From contig NZ_JAGGKA010000030.1 in the NCBI RefSeq assembly GCF_017873215.1, positions 1 to 35,547 on the forward strand: a stretch of 35,547 nucleotides of DNA, written 5' to 3'. The position numbers and the translations under genes are program-made. Position 1 is the stretch's first letter, and every line of letters starts with the position of its first letter. Below are positions 7,868-16,556 of the stretch, piece by piece. The notes below the pieces were generated by a model that searched no databases, was not told the DNA's origin, and saw only the letters and a program-made list of their open reading frames with translations. The stretch comes from Clostridium tetanomorphum. Its GTDB lineage: Bacteria > Bacillota > Clostridia > Clostridiales > Clostridiaceae.

Positions 7868-9104
7868 CTTCCTTAGCTTCTCTATACATTACTCCTTCAA
7901 AAACAGCTATTAAAAGCCAAAAGAAGGCTATAACTTTAGGAGCTGAAAAAAAGTTATCTATAAAATTCATACATATAAAAGCTATTAATGACGCTAAAAA
8001 ACCCTTATAAAAAGTTTTATAAACTTTGTCCTTAGTTGTCCTTAAAAAAATACTTACTCTAGAAATAATAGATACTATCATGGCTATAAATGCTATAGTT
8101 CCAAATATACCTAATTCAGATTGAATTTTTAAAAATATATTGTGGGTATGAAAATTATCTGTAGGATAATATTCTATTTTATTTTTGTATTTTAGCTTAT
8201 ACTTTTCATAAAATACTCTATAATTTCCATTGCCTACTCCTTTTATAGGGTGATCTTTTATCATCATAAAAGCTATATCCCATAACTTCACTCTAGATAA
8301 ATTTTGACTTTTATCTGTAAATTCTATTAATCTATTGGATATTTGAGGTATAAATAAAGATATTCCTCCTAACCCTAAAAAACCAATAAGTATTTTCCAA
8401 CTATAAATAAAAGCTAGTACCAAACACCCTATAGCAAAACCAGCCCAAGCGTTTCTTGAAAGACTTAAAATTAAATTTATTAAAGCTAAAAAAGCTAATA
8501 ATGAAAAAAATAATTTTTTCTTTCTTTTTTTCTCATTTAAAGCTAACATTATTAATGGAAAAATAGCTATAACCATAAACACTCCTAAATTATTTGAGTT
8601 TTCTAAAGTAGAAAAAATTCTAATTCTTACACCATGTTCGCTTTTATCAACAAATCCAATCCCATTTATACATTCTACTATCCCCACTAAATTTATTATA
8701 GTGGTAACTCCTAAATATAATTTCAATATATTATCTGTAATTGCCTTTTTATTAAGTTCATATTTTATAATAAAATATAAAACAATGTATGTTAAAAATC
8801 TTATACTTTCTCCTAAAGCAATTTTTTTATCTCCTGCATAAGAAACTGATATAAACATAATTAAAGCTAATATAGTTATAAAAATACTTAAATAATTAGT
8901 AAAAAAATCTTTTAATCCTTTCATAAATCTCTTCCTACTATCTCTAAATATTATTATTGTGAATAAATATACTAAAATAATACAAGCTAATAATATATCT
9001 CCATTAAAAGGGATATTTTTAATTTTAAATTTGCTTGGAAGTAATGGTAATAATAATATGTACAAATATAATAGTAAACTAAGTATCTTATTTCCTAAAT
9101 TCAT
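7854..9104 (-). CDS. O-antigen polymerase/ligase-like membrane protein (Wzy/WaaL fold) 1
   Basis: 416-aa polytopic protein with roughly 10-12 hydrophobic segments and a Wzy_C (O-antigen ligase) domain. The extracytoplasmic loop carries SRVKLWDIAFMMIKDHPIKGVG and then TDNFHTHNIFLKIQSELG, the usual site of the conserved loop histidine. Family members polymerise or ligate undecaprenyl-linked glycans on the outer face of the membrane. GAGGGAAGGG lies before the ATG. The gene is the first after the strong hairpin at 9159-9199 and its end overlaps the downstream GT4 gene. Polymerase versus ligase cannot be decided from sequence, and a protein O-glycosyltransferase role is also possible for this fold. 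Confidence 0.85.
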   Translation of the reverse strand: MNLGNKILSLLLYLYILLLPLLPSKFKIKNIPFNGDILLACIILVYLFTIIIFRDSRKRFMKGLKDFFTNYLSIFITILALIMFISVSYAGDKKIALGESIRFLTYIVLYFIIKYELNKKAITDNILKLYLGVTTIINLVGIVECINGIGFVDKSEHGVRIRIFSTLENSNNLGVFMVIAIFPLIMLALNEKKRKKKLFFSLLAFLALINLILSLSRNAWAGFAIGCLVLAFIYSWKILIGFLGLGGISLFIPQISNRLIEFTDKSQNLSRVKLWDIAFMMIKDHPIKGVGNGNYRVFYEKYKLKYKNKIEYYPTDNFHTHNIFLKIQSELGIFGTIAFIAMIVSIISRVSIFLRTTKDKVYKTFYKGFLASLIAFICMNFIDNFFSAPKVIAFFWLLIAVFEGVMYREAKEGDLY

Positions 9105-9145
9105 TGTTTAATCCCTTCCCTCTAATAAATTTAATCTACATTGTT

Positions 9146-9151
9146 ATTATA
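9146..9151 (-). promoter_or_regulatory. Possible -10 element after the internal terminator
   Basis: On the minus strand TATAAT lies just downstream of the 9159-9199 hairpin and about 40 bp before the ATG at 9104. No convincing -35 element is found at 16-18 bp, because that sequence is inside the hairpin. It could restart transcription of the distal part of the locus, but the support is weak. Confidence 0.3.
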
Positions 9152-9158
9152 CACAAAA

Positions 9159-9199
9159 TCAGCACACAAGTATTGACTTTTTCAATAATTGCGTGCTGA
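9159..9199 (-). terminator. Strong hairpin terminator inside the polysaccharide locus
   Basis: Arms 9159-9176 and 9182-9199 form an 18-bp stem with one wobble and one mismatch and a 5-nt loop. On the minus strand the stem is followed by TTTTGTG. It lies between the GT2 gene (stop at 9211) and the first polymerase-like gene (start at 9104), in a 106-bp gap that is otherwise long for this operon. It should end or attenuate transcripts from the upstream half of the locus. Confidence 0.8.
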
Positions 9200-9210
9200 A
9201 AAATTAATTC

Positions 9211-10242
9211 TTATCTGGACATTTTAGTATTCTTCTCAATGGCCTTTTTAGATTTCAAAATATAAAAGTTCATTAGTCCATTTAAAAATCCAAGTCCATA
9301 ACTTATATGTAGTATTGGGAATATAAAGAATATATATTTCCATATTTTTTTATTCTTTTTTATTAACTTTGAAGAAGATACTATATCTCCAATAGCATAT
9401 AAAGCTAATTCTATAAACCATAAATACAATATCCACTTAAAAAATATTCCTAAAGATATTCCTAAAATATTAGTAACAACAAATGCTGCTGGTACTAAAT
9501 GTCTAATTGAAGCAGTTCTCCCATGCTTCTGCATTACTCTTACTTTCCAAAAACCATATTGATAATATTGTTTCCATAACTTTTTTAAAGAAGATCTACT
9601 GTAATAGTAAGATCTTATTTTAGGCGAAAGTAATATGTTATAGCCATTTTTAACCACTCTAAAATTCAATTCATCATCTTGATTTCTAACTAATTCTTCA
9701 TCAAAATATCCCACTTTATCTAATACACTTTTTCTATAACATCCAAAAGCAACAGTATCTACATAAGTTTCTTCTTGTGCATATCTAAAAAGTGCATTTC
9801 CTACTCCAAAAGGAGAACTCATAGCCATAGATATAGCTAAACCCTTATCGTCTTCATTTATGGTCTCTATAGGTCCTCCAACACATCCAACATCATTAGC
9901 TATTAAAGTCTTAATATTTTCTTCAATAAAATCTTCTTTAGCATAGGCATGAGCACCAAAAATTATAATTACATCTGCTTTACTATACTTTATGCCTTTA
10001 TTCATTCCCTTTGGTGCAGATAAACCTTCATTATCTATAAGTTTTATATTATCATAATCTTCTTCATATTCTTTAACTATTTCTCTAGTACTATCTATAG
10101 ACATGCCATCACAAACCAAAACTTCATATAGTTCTTTTGGATAAGTTTGATTTATAAAGGAATCTAAACATTTCTTTATATAGCTTTCCTCATTTCTACA
10201 AGGTATAACTATAGATACTGTTAAATTTTCTTTCTTATCCAT
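9211..10242 (-). CDS. GT2-family glycosyltransferase with C-terminal membrane segments
   Basis: 343-aa GT-A transferase. The nucleotide-binding start is TVSIVIPCRNEESYIKKCLDS (about 8-28), followed by VLVCDGMSIDSTREIV (41-56). Where most GT2 enzymes have a DxD metal motif this one has IFGAHA (94-99), similar to the pattern I recall in ExoA-type succinoglycan transferases, where DAHA is more usual. After the catalytic domain come hydrophobic stretches near 250-290 and 305-330 that should anchor it in the membrane. The start at 10242 is chosen because GGAGAG lies 6 nt before that ATG. An ATG 33 bp upstream lacks a site and would nearly touch the upstream gene. The loss of the first Asp is notable but need not mean inactivity. 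Confidence 0.87.
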   Translation of the reverse strand: MDKKENLTVSIVIPCRNEESYIKKCLDSFINQTYPKELYEVLVCDGMSIDSTREIVKEYEEDYDNIKLIDNEGLSAPKGMNKGIKYSKADVIIIFGAHAYAKEDFIEENIKTLIANDVGCVGGPIETINEDDKGLAISMAMSSPFGVGNALFRYAQEETYVDTVAFGCYRKSVLDKVGYFDEELVRNQDDELNFRVVKNGYNILLSPKIRSYYYSRSSLKKLWKQYYQYGFWKVRVMQKHGRTASIRHLVPAAFVVTNILGISLGIFFKWILYLWFIELALYAIGDIVSSSKLIKKNKKIWKYIFFIFPILHISYGLGFLNGLMNFYILKSKKAIEKNTKMSR

Positions 10243-10271
10243 AACTAACTCTCCTAACGGCAAAAATTTCT

Positions 10272-11702
10272 TCAACCTTTGCTAGTCATTTTTTCTTCTT
10301 TAAAAGTTAATTGGAGTACTCCAAATATAATAAAAATAATAAGAGTTCCAGTTATAACTCCCTTATGATTAAATTCATTACCTGTTACAAGTGAAAATAT
10401 AGAATATATTGCAACCGAATTAAAAGCTCCTCTGTTATAATTAAAATCAATAAATGAAGCCTTAAATCTATTTATTATTAGAATAACGAATATTATTGCA
10501 GCTACTATTCCAAACTCTACTCCTATCTGAAGAAGTAAATTGTGAGCATGCTCTAAAGGATAATGAGCCGCTGTAGAATTAAATCTTATATTTTCAGGCA
10601 TTAAAAGATATCCTTGAAAAGAAAATTTCTTATATACTTCTCCAAAATTTCCTCCCCCTATGCCAAAAGGATAATTTTTCATCATTATTATATCTGTAAA
10701 TATAGATTGCATTCTTGCTACTGCAGATTCATTATTTAAAAATGAGGTACTAGTTCCTCTATTTATAATATATGAAAATGCAGGCTTTGCTATAATCAAA
10801 GCTGGTATGCATGCTATATAAATTATCTTTCTATATTTTTTACTTATTAATGATAAAAATACTACAATTATAAATGAAAGCCACGCTCCTCTAGTAAATG
10901 TAATTAATATAGCCAATGTATAATTTAAAAAAGAAAGATATAAAAATAACTTTTCTTTTTTAGTATTCTTTTTATACAATATCATTTCTAATAACAATGC
11001 TAAAACTGTAACAAGTATTCCTGCAAATATGTTTACATTATGGAATCCAAAAGTTAAAAAAATTCTATTGCTTTTTATAGCGCTTAAACTTAATCCTCTT
11101 GGTAAAAGTTGTACATATCCATAAATACAGCTAAAATTCAAAGCAGCTATAAGTATATAGTATAGCTTATATTTATCCTCTCTATTAAAATAAGTGATAA
11201 ATGTTAGCATAAGCATTATTGGAGTTAGTAAACCAATATAGACTTCACTTAAACTTCCCATTATATCTGTAGCAAAGAAACTACTGTTTATACAAAATAG
11301 TAAAAATATCATTACTAGAAATATAAACTTATATTCTAATTGCTTATTTGAAGTGAACATATTTTTAATAGTTTTACATACATCTCCAAAGCTTAATATA
11401 AACAATATTGTTACATAAATTGTTTCAAATGTAACCTTAATAAAAAAGAAATCAAAATAGCAAACCCTTCTTACTGTAATAAAAATAGGCATAAGAAGTA
11501 AAAATAAAAGAATAGACTTCTGTTTATCTTTCCTAATTAAATATATATCTATAATTAAGAAAAACAAACCTGCAAAAATCATTGCCGAATTTTTAACTCC
11601 TAATTTTCTAAAAAAGAAAATAGTTATAATAAAGGAAGATATAAATGATACTGATATCAATTTATAATATTCTTTTAAATATCTATATATATATTCTAAC
11701 AT
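10272..11702 (-). CDS. O-antigen polymerase/ligase-like membrane protein (Wzy/WaaL fold) 2
   Basis: 476-aa polytopic protein with roughly 12 hydrophobic segments and the Wzy_C signature. The loop region has SAVARMQSIFTDIIMMKNYPFGIGGGNF and ends in the histidine-rich PLEHAHNLLLQIGVEFG. It is a clear relative of the protein at 7854-9104 in fold and motif order but strongly diverged from it. The start at 11702 is preferred because GGAG lies 11 nt upstream; the ATG at 11723 has none. It lies in the upstream half of the locus with a GT2, a flippase and a solute-binding protein, so it may serve a second polymer or a second step such as attachment to the cell surface. Confidence 0.83.
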   Translation of the reverse strand: MLEYIYRYLKEYYKLISVSFISSFIITIFFFRKLGVKNSAMIFAGLFFLIIDIYLIRKDKQKSILLFLLLMPIFITVRRVCYFDFFFIKVTFETIYVTILFILSFGDVCKTIKNMFTSNKQLEYKFIFLVMIFLLFCINSSFFATDIMGSLSEVYIGLLTPIMLMLTFITYFNREDKYKLYYILIAALNFSCIYGYVQLLPRGLSLSAIKSNRIFLTFGFHNVNIFAGILVTVLALLLEMILYKKNTKKEKLFLYLSFLNYTLAILITFTRGAWLSFIIVVFLSLISKKYRKIIYIACIPALIIAKPAFSYIINRGTSTSFLNNESAVARMQSIFTDIIMMKNYPFGIGGGNFGEVYKKFSFQGYLLMPENIRFNSTAAHYPLEHAHNLLLQIGVEFGIVAAIIFVILIINRFKASFIDFNYNRGAFNSVAIYSIFSLVTGNEFNHKGVITGTLIIFIIFGVLQLTFKEEKMTSKG

Positions 11703-11738
11703 ATTAGTCACTTCTCCAATCATAAAGTGAAACTTAAT

Positions 11739-13088
11739 TTATTTCTTCTTATAGTTACTAAAATCAAAATTTTCCTTGTCTATAGCAAAATCATAATACT
11801 TTTTGAATTGTTTATTCAATTCATTAATTGCTGAATCCACACTTCTAGAACCTTTTATAGCTTCCAAAACCAAATTTATTTCATATCTAGAATTTCTACT
11901 TAAAAACATTGTAGGATCATAAGTGGCATTATGATAGTTTCTCACATCATTATATTCTTTATATATATCATTTTTAACAGATTTATTTTTCAAATTAACC
12001 GGTAATGCATTTCTTGTTTCTAATATCTCTCTATTAACACTTTCACTTAACAGATATTCATATACTTTTCTCATAGCTTTTTTCTTTTCTTCATCTTTTA
12101 CAGATTCACTATTTAATACCAAGAAATTCATATTTTGCGTATAATAATAAGAATTTTTATTTTTCTTATTTACTTGAATAATATCTTCTATTCCTGTATC
12201 AAAACTTAATGGAAGTATATTTGAAAAATATCCTTTATCCTCAAAAGTGCTTATCATCATAGCTATATTACCTTCATAAAATTCAGCTCTTAATTGATTT
12301 CTACTCTTTTCATCAAAGTCTTTTACAATAAGACCTAAAGAAAACATTTTACTATAATTTTGTAATATATCTTTAGCATAGTTAAAATTATAATTACCAT
12401 TTTTATAATCCCAAAAAGTTGTATATATACTTCCGGAATTTGTACTAGGTTCTCCTACAGAAATATTCATATCTTCATATTCCTTAATAGGAAATGCAAA
12501 AGGAATGACATTAGGGAATTTTTGTTTTATCTTTTTTCCATATTGGATTAATTCTTCCCAAGTTTTTGGTAAATTATTTGGGTTTAATCCTGATTTTTCA
12601 AATAAATCTTTATTCCATATAATCTTTGCATTGTTTTCCATTAATTTTATACCTATAGGTGTATCTTTATAATAAATAATATTGGATTTATCGATTTTAT
12701 TCATATCCATATTAAGAGCATCTAGACCAGCTATTTGATTATTTTTCATTAGTGTAGAATAACCATATTCAAACATATCTGGACCATGCCCAGATGCTAA
12801 AGTTGTTCTTATAGCATTATAATAATCCTCTTTATATTCCGTAAAAATAATATGTATATTGTCTTTATTTTCTCTATTAAATTTATCTATTTGATAGGAT
12901 CTAGTAGGAGATATAATACTTTTTTTCATCCAAAGCCTAACTATTGTTTTTCCTTGTAACTCTGGTGGTAATGTAGATTTATCACTAGCATAGCTTTTAT
13001 AAAATTTAAATCTATATACCATAGAGGCTAAGAGTAATAAAAAAACTACTATAATATATACAGTAAACTTTGTCCTCTTATTGTTCAT
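11739..13088 (-). CDS. Membrane-anchored extracellular solute-binding protein (family 1)
   Basis: 449-aa protein of the ABC-type sugar-binding fold. An uncleaved-looking N-terminal membrane segment covers about 8-25. No lipobox cysteine follows, unlike typical Gram-positive binding proteins. The mature part opens with IVRLWMKKS, then TEYKEDYYNAIRTTLASGHGPDMFEYG, the usual cluster-1 binding protein pattern, and continues to a normal family length. AGGAGAGG precedes the ATG. No permease or ATPase gene lies in the window, and the gene is embedded between a flippase and a polymerase-like gene with gaps of about 15 and 36 bp. It may bind the glycan or a precursor outside the membrane rather than feed a transporter. 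That role is inference. Confidence 0.85.
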   Translation of the reverse strand: MNNKRTKFTVYIIVVFLLLLASMVYRFKFYKSYASDKSTLPPELQGKTIVRLWMKKSIISPTRSYQIDKFNRENKDNIHIIFTEYKEDYYNAIRTTLASGHGPDMFEYGYSTLMKNNQIAGLDALNMDMNKIDKSNIIYYKDTPIGIKLMENNAKIIWNKDLFEKSGLNPNNLPKTWEELIQYGKKIKQKFPNVIPFAFPIKEYEDMNISVGEPSTNSGSIYTTFWDYKNGNYNFNYAKDILQNYSKMFSLGLIVKDFDEKSRNQLRAEFYEGNIAMMISTFEDKGYFSNILPLSFDTGIEDIIQVNKKNKNSYYYTQNMNFLVLNSESVKDEEKKKAMRKVYEYLLSESVNREILETRNALPVNLKNKSVKNDIYKEYNDVRNYHNATYDPTMFLSRNSRYEINLVLEAIKGSRSVDSAINELNKQFKKYYDFAIDKENFDFSNYKKK

Positions 13089-13103
13089 TTATATTTTCCT
13101 CTC

Positions 13104-14657
13104 CTAAAACTTTTTATTTTTCTTCTTTAAAGATATTAATTCTTTTAGTTCATCTACTTTTAGTATTATAAGCATAAAAATATATACTAATACACCTACA
13201 AAAGTACATATCATTATATTTATTATTAGATATAAATTTCCAGTAGGCATAAATTTGTTCATAATAGAATAAATTCCTCCTACTATCAAAGCCATGGTAG
13301 CACCAGATAAAAACATTTTTATAAAACTTATAAATATATCTTTATAATTTACATCTTTTATTCTAACCTTTATTTCAATGAATAATATTAAAGCTAAAAT
13401 TGTTACTGAAAGAGTAGTACCTAAAGCTATTCCATTTACCCCCATTAAAGGTCCAAGTATTAAAACAAATACTATATTAACAACTACCAAAATAAATCCA
13501 TTTATCATAGGAGTAATTGTATTTTTCATAGCAAAAAATACTTTTCCTAGTATATCCATTAGTGAATATCCAAAAGCTGAGAATGCTAAATATTTTAAAC
13601 ATACAGATGTTATTTCTGTAGCATTACTATCAAATTTACCATGTTCCATCATTAGTTTTATAACTGGCTTACTTAAAACAGCAAGTCCAAATATTAAAGG
13701 TATAGCCACCAACATAACTATATTAACGGATTTTACAAAAATCTCTTTAAACCCTTTTAAATCATTTTCAGCATATTTTTCTGTTAACTTTGGATATAAA
13801 ACAGTAGTTACTGAAACTATGAACACTTGATTTATTATAGTACTAAATTTACTAGCATAATCTATAACTGAAATACTTCCTTCCACTAAATTAGAAGCAA
13901 AATTCCTTGCTACCATTAGATTTATCTGAGATACTGCACTACTAATTAAAATTGGTATAGATAATGCTAACATCTTTTTAACATTATCATCTTTAAAATC
14001 AATTATTAATCTATACTTATAATCTTTTCCCATAAATGGTCTTTGAGTTAATGCCTGTGCTACTGCTCCTAAAAATACTGATATTATAGCTGCAGTTAAT
14101 CCATAATACTTATAAAATATTATTAAACCAATTATTATAACAACATTTGCTGCAATTCCAGTTAAAGCTGGTTGAACAAATTTGCCATAGGATTGCAGAT
14201 ATCCAGTATATAATCCACTTATACCTAAAAATATTATGGAAGGCATTAAAATTTGAGTCATTTGCACTGTAGCTATAAAATCTTCTCCTTTAAATCCCCC
14301 TGCAAATAAAGATACAAGTTGTGGAGATACAAATATAGCAATTATTGATAAGACTATACACAATATAGTTATTATATTTAAAACATTATTAAAAAATCTA
14401 TTTGCTTTTTCCTTATCATTTTTTATACCTGAAAAAATGGGTATAAATGTTGTGACTAAAGCTGCTGCTACTGCACTGAAAAATACTTGCGGCATAGTAC
14501 TTGCAGTTTTAAATATATCAGATTCCCTTGTAGCTCCTAATTGTATTCCAACAATAAGCTCCCTAAAAAATCCTGTAAATTTACTTACTACCAAAAGTAC
14601 TGTTATTATTAAACTATATTTTGCTACACTTTTTACATCCTTTTTTAATTCAGACAT
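13104..14657 (-). CDS. MurJ/MviN (MVF) family lipid-linked oligosaccharide flippase 2
   Basis: 517-aa polytopic protein of the MVF family with about 14 hydrophobic segments. The conserved N-terminal block KFTGFFRELIVGIQLGATRESDIF (about 22-45) carries the Arg expected in MurJ-like flippases, and SYGKFVQPALTG is another family landmark. GGAGG lies 5 nt before the ATG. The upstream gene is a GT4 and the downstream one the solute-binding protein. It is a paralogue of the 5198-6751 protein with the same length but many differences, so an old duplication or separate recruitment is more likely than a recent copy. It probably moves a lipid-linked repeat unit across the membrane. Confidence 0.92.
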   Translation of the reverse strand: MSELKKDVKSVAKYSLIITVLLVVSKFTGFFRELIVGIQLGATRESDIFKTASTMPQVFFSAVAAALVTTFIPIFSGIKNDKEKANRFFNNVLNIITILCIVLSIIAIFVSPQLVSLFAGGFKGEDFIATVQMTQILMPSIIFLGISGLYTGYLQSYGKFVQPALTGIAANVVIIIGLIIFYKYYGLTAAIISVFLGAVAQALTQRPFMGKDYKYRLIIDFKDDNVKKMLALSIPILISSAVSQINLMVARNFASNLVEGSISVIDYASKFSTIINQVFIVSVTTVLYPKLTEKYAENDLKGFKEIFVKSVNIVMLVAIPLIFGLAVLSKPVIKLMMEHGKFDSNATEITSVCLKYLAFSAFGYSLMDILGKVFFAMKNTITPMINGFILVVVNIVFVLILGPLMGVNGIALGTTLSVTILALILFIEIKVRIKDVNYKDIFISFIKMFLSGATMALIVGGIYSIMNKFMPTGNLYLIINIMICTFVGVLVYIFMLIILKVDELKELISLKKKNKKF

Positions 14658-14672
14658 AGAACCTCCAAAAAC

Positions 14673-15776
14673 TTATTCTAATACTTTATAGGCTTTTAAT
14701 AATCTTTCTTCGCAGATAGACCAGTTATATGATTTTTTAACTACATCAAATCCATTTTCGCCCATCTCTTTAGCACCTTCTATATTAGAAGCTATAGTCC
14801 TAATAGCATCCCCTATTTCCTTTGGTGAATCTGGCGTAACTAAAAGCCCACTGTTGGAAGGGATTAATACTCTTTCTATCATAGGAAAACCACTGCCTAT
14901 AACTGCAGTTTTACTTATCATATACTCAAATAATTTAATAGGTTCTGAATTAACATATCTCCAATTTCCTGGTTGAAGAATTACAAAACCCGCATGAGCA
15001 GTTTTAAGATAATCGAAAACTTCTACATGTGGTATTTTACCTGTAAAAGTTATATCTTTATCTTTAAGATTTTTTTCTATATACTGCTCACATTTAATTT
15101 TAAAATCTTCTCTTTCAAACGATCCAATAAATATATATTTACACTGTTCCTCTACTAGCTTAATCCCTTCTAAAATTTTAAATATTCCTCTATCCTCTCT
15201 TAATCCACCAACATATACAAAGGTTGGTTTTCCTTGAAATTCTTTATTAATTTCATCACCTTTTAAAACAGGATAGTTGGGTAAAAGCTCTACATTATTG
15301 TGATACTTTTTAAATTTATTTACTAATATATCATTTACACTTATTATACAATCTGCTTTTTTAGCAATATTTTTTTCATAAGTATATATAACTTTTTCCA
15401 TTAATTTTTTACAACTGGGAAAATGTTCAGAAAAAGCCTCCGGATAATACTCATGTGAATCATATATTATTTTTGCTCCAAAGTTTTTCTTTAACTTAAC
15501 TGCTACTTGAAAAGAATCTGGTTCATGGGCATGATATACATCAGCCTTTATTTCCTTGGCAATACTAAACATATCTTTCATAGGCCTTATTCTATCTCTC
15601 CAGTTTTTCCTTTTAGGAAAACATTTTACAATTACTCCATCTTCCGTAGTAAAATTTTTTTCACCTGGAGCTACTATGTATATTTCATCATATTTCTTTC
15701 TTAAAGATAAAATTTCTTTATAATATATTCTATTATCATATACATCATGTCCAGATGTTAACATACATATTTTCAT
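14673..15776 (-). CDS. GT4-family glycosyltransferase
   Basis: 367-aa GT-B transferase. It begins MKICMLTSGHDVYDNRIYYKE, a start pattern known from capsule and O-antigen transferases, and has DVYHAHEPDSF and YDSHEYYPE in the N-terminal acceptor domain. The donor domain has VYVGGLREDRGI and then SEPIKLFEYMISKTAVIGS, which carries the Glu pair of GT4 enzymes. The start at 15776 follows GGAG by 8 nt; a GTG three codons earlier is unlikely because it overlaps that site. It lies 20 bp downstream of the acetyltransferase gene and may add the di-N-acetylated uronic acid made by the neighbouring enzymes, which is a guess from position only. Confidence 0.88.
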   Translation of the reverse strand: MKICMLTSGHDVYDNRIYYKEILSLRKKYDEIYIVAPGEKNFTTEDGVIVKCFPKRKNWRDRIRPMKDMFSIAKEIKADVYHAHEPDSFQVAVKLKKNFGAKIIYDSHEYYPEAFSEHFPSCKKLMEKVIYTYEKNIAKKADCIISVNDILVNKFKKYHNNVELLPNYPVLKGDEINKEFQGKPTFVYVGGLREDRGIFKILEGIKLVEEQCKYIFIGSFEREDFKIKCEQYIEKNLKDKDITFTGKIPHVEVFDYLKTAHAGFVILQPGNWRYVNSEPIKLFEYMISKTAVIGSGFPMIERVLIPSNSGLLVTPDSPKEIGDAIRTIASNIEGAKEMGENGFDVVKKSYNWSICEERLLKAYKVLE

Positions 15777-15795
15777 ATAATACACTCCATATGGT

Positions 15796-16536
15796 TTATT
15801 GATTTTTTAAAAGTTGTTCTTTTGGAACATTTCTAAAATGCTTAGCAGGGTTTCCGGCTACTATACTCTCTTTTTCTACATCCTTTGTAACTAAACTTCC
15901 TGCTGCTGCAAAACCATCTTCATTTATAACTTTACCTGGTAAAATAACAGCACCTGCTCCTATTCTTCCACCTTTCTTTACAGTAACTCCTTTAAATTTG
16001 CCAAATCTTTCTTTTGATCTAGCTGCATAATTATCATTAGAAGTTACGACACAAGGTGCTATAAACACATAATCTTCAACTTGTGAATAAGCTGTTAAAT
16101 AAACATTAGTTTGGATTTTACAATTAGATCCAACTTTACAGAAGTTCTCTATAGTTGCACCTTTGCCTATTATGGTTTTTTCTCCTATAGTAACATCTTC
16201 TCTAACTACAGCCAAATCTGCAATTAAAGTTTTATTACCTATATTTGAACCAGCATATATGATTACTCCTGCTCCAATTAAACACTCATCCTCAATTTTA
16301 GCAGGTGGTAATTTCTTATCGTCTTTAAAAATACTGTTTACAGCTCTCATAGGTTCTTTCCCTATGACGGTATTATCATCTATTCTAACGTTGTTTCCTA
16401 TTATAGTACCTTTATGTATAACTACATTGTTAGCAATAATGCAATTATCCCCAATAACTACATCATCTTCTATTACAACAAATCTTCCTACGCTAACATT
16501 ATCTCCAATCTTAGCCTTTTCAGATATATAATTCAT
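15796..16536 (-). CDS. WbpD/WlbB-like sugar N-acetyltransferase
   Basis: 246-aa left-handed beta-helix protein made of repeated hexapeptides ([LIV]-G-x4 type) over almost its whole length. WbpD/WlbB enzymes acetylate the 3-amino group of UDP-2-acetamido-3-amino-2,3-dideoxy-glucuronate with acetyl-CoA. The segment NVYLTAYSQVEDYVFIAPCVVTSNDNY resembles the active-site region of WbpD, and the end VAGNPAKHFRNVP is the usual acyltransferase tail. It is longer than WbpD (about 190 aa) because of additional N-terminal hexapeptide coils. GGAG precedes the ATG. Its place beside wbpB-, wbpA- and wbpE-like genes supports the assignment over other acyltransferases of this fold such as PglD. Confidence 0.82.
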   Translation of the reverse strand: MNYISEKAKIGDNVSVGRFVVIEDDVVIGDNCIIANNVVIHKGTIIGNNVRIDDNTVIGKEPMRAVNSIFKDDKKLPPAKIEDECLIGAGVIIYAGSNIGNKTLIADLAVVREDVTIGEKTIIGKGATIENFCKVGSNCKIQTNVYLTAYSQVEDYVFIAPCVVTSNDNYAARSKERFGKFKGVTVKKGGRIGAGAVILPGKVINEDGFAAAGSLVTKDVEKESIVAGNPAKHFRNVPKEQLLKNQ

Positions 16537-16556
16537 AATTATTCTCCTTACACCAA

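Noticed and set aside
13378-13830. Open frames on the plus strand opposite the flippase and other minus-strand genes
   Set aside because: They are antisense to conserved protein-coding genes, have no good ribosome sites and give low-complexity hydrophobic products typical of reversed AT-rich coding sequence.
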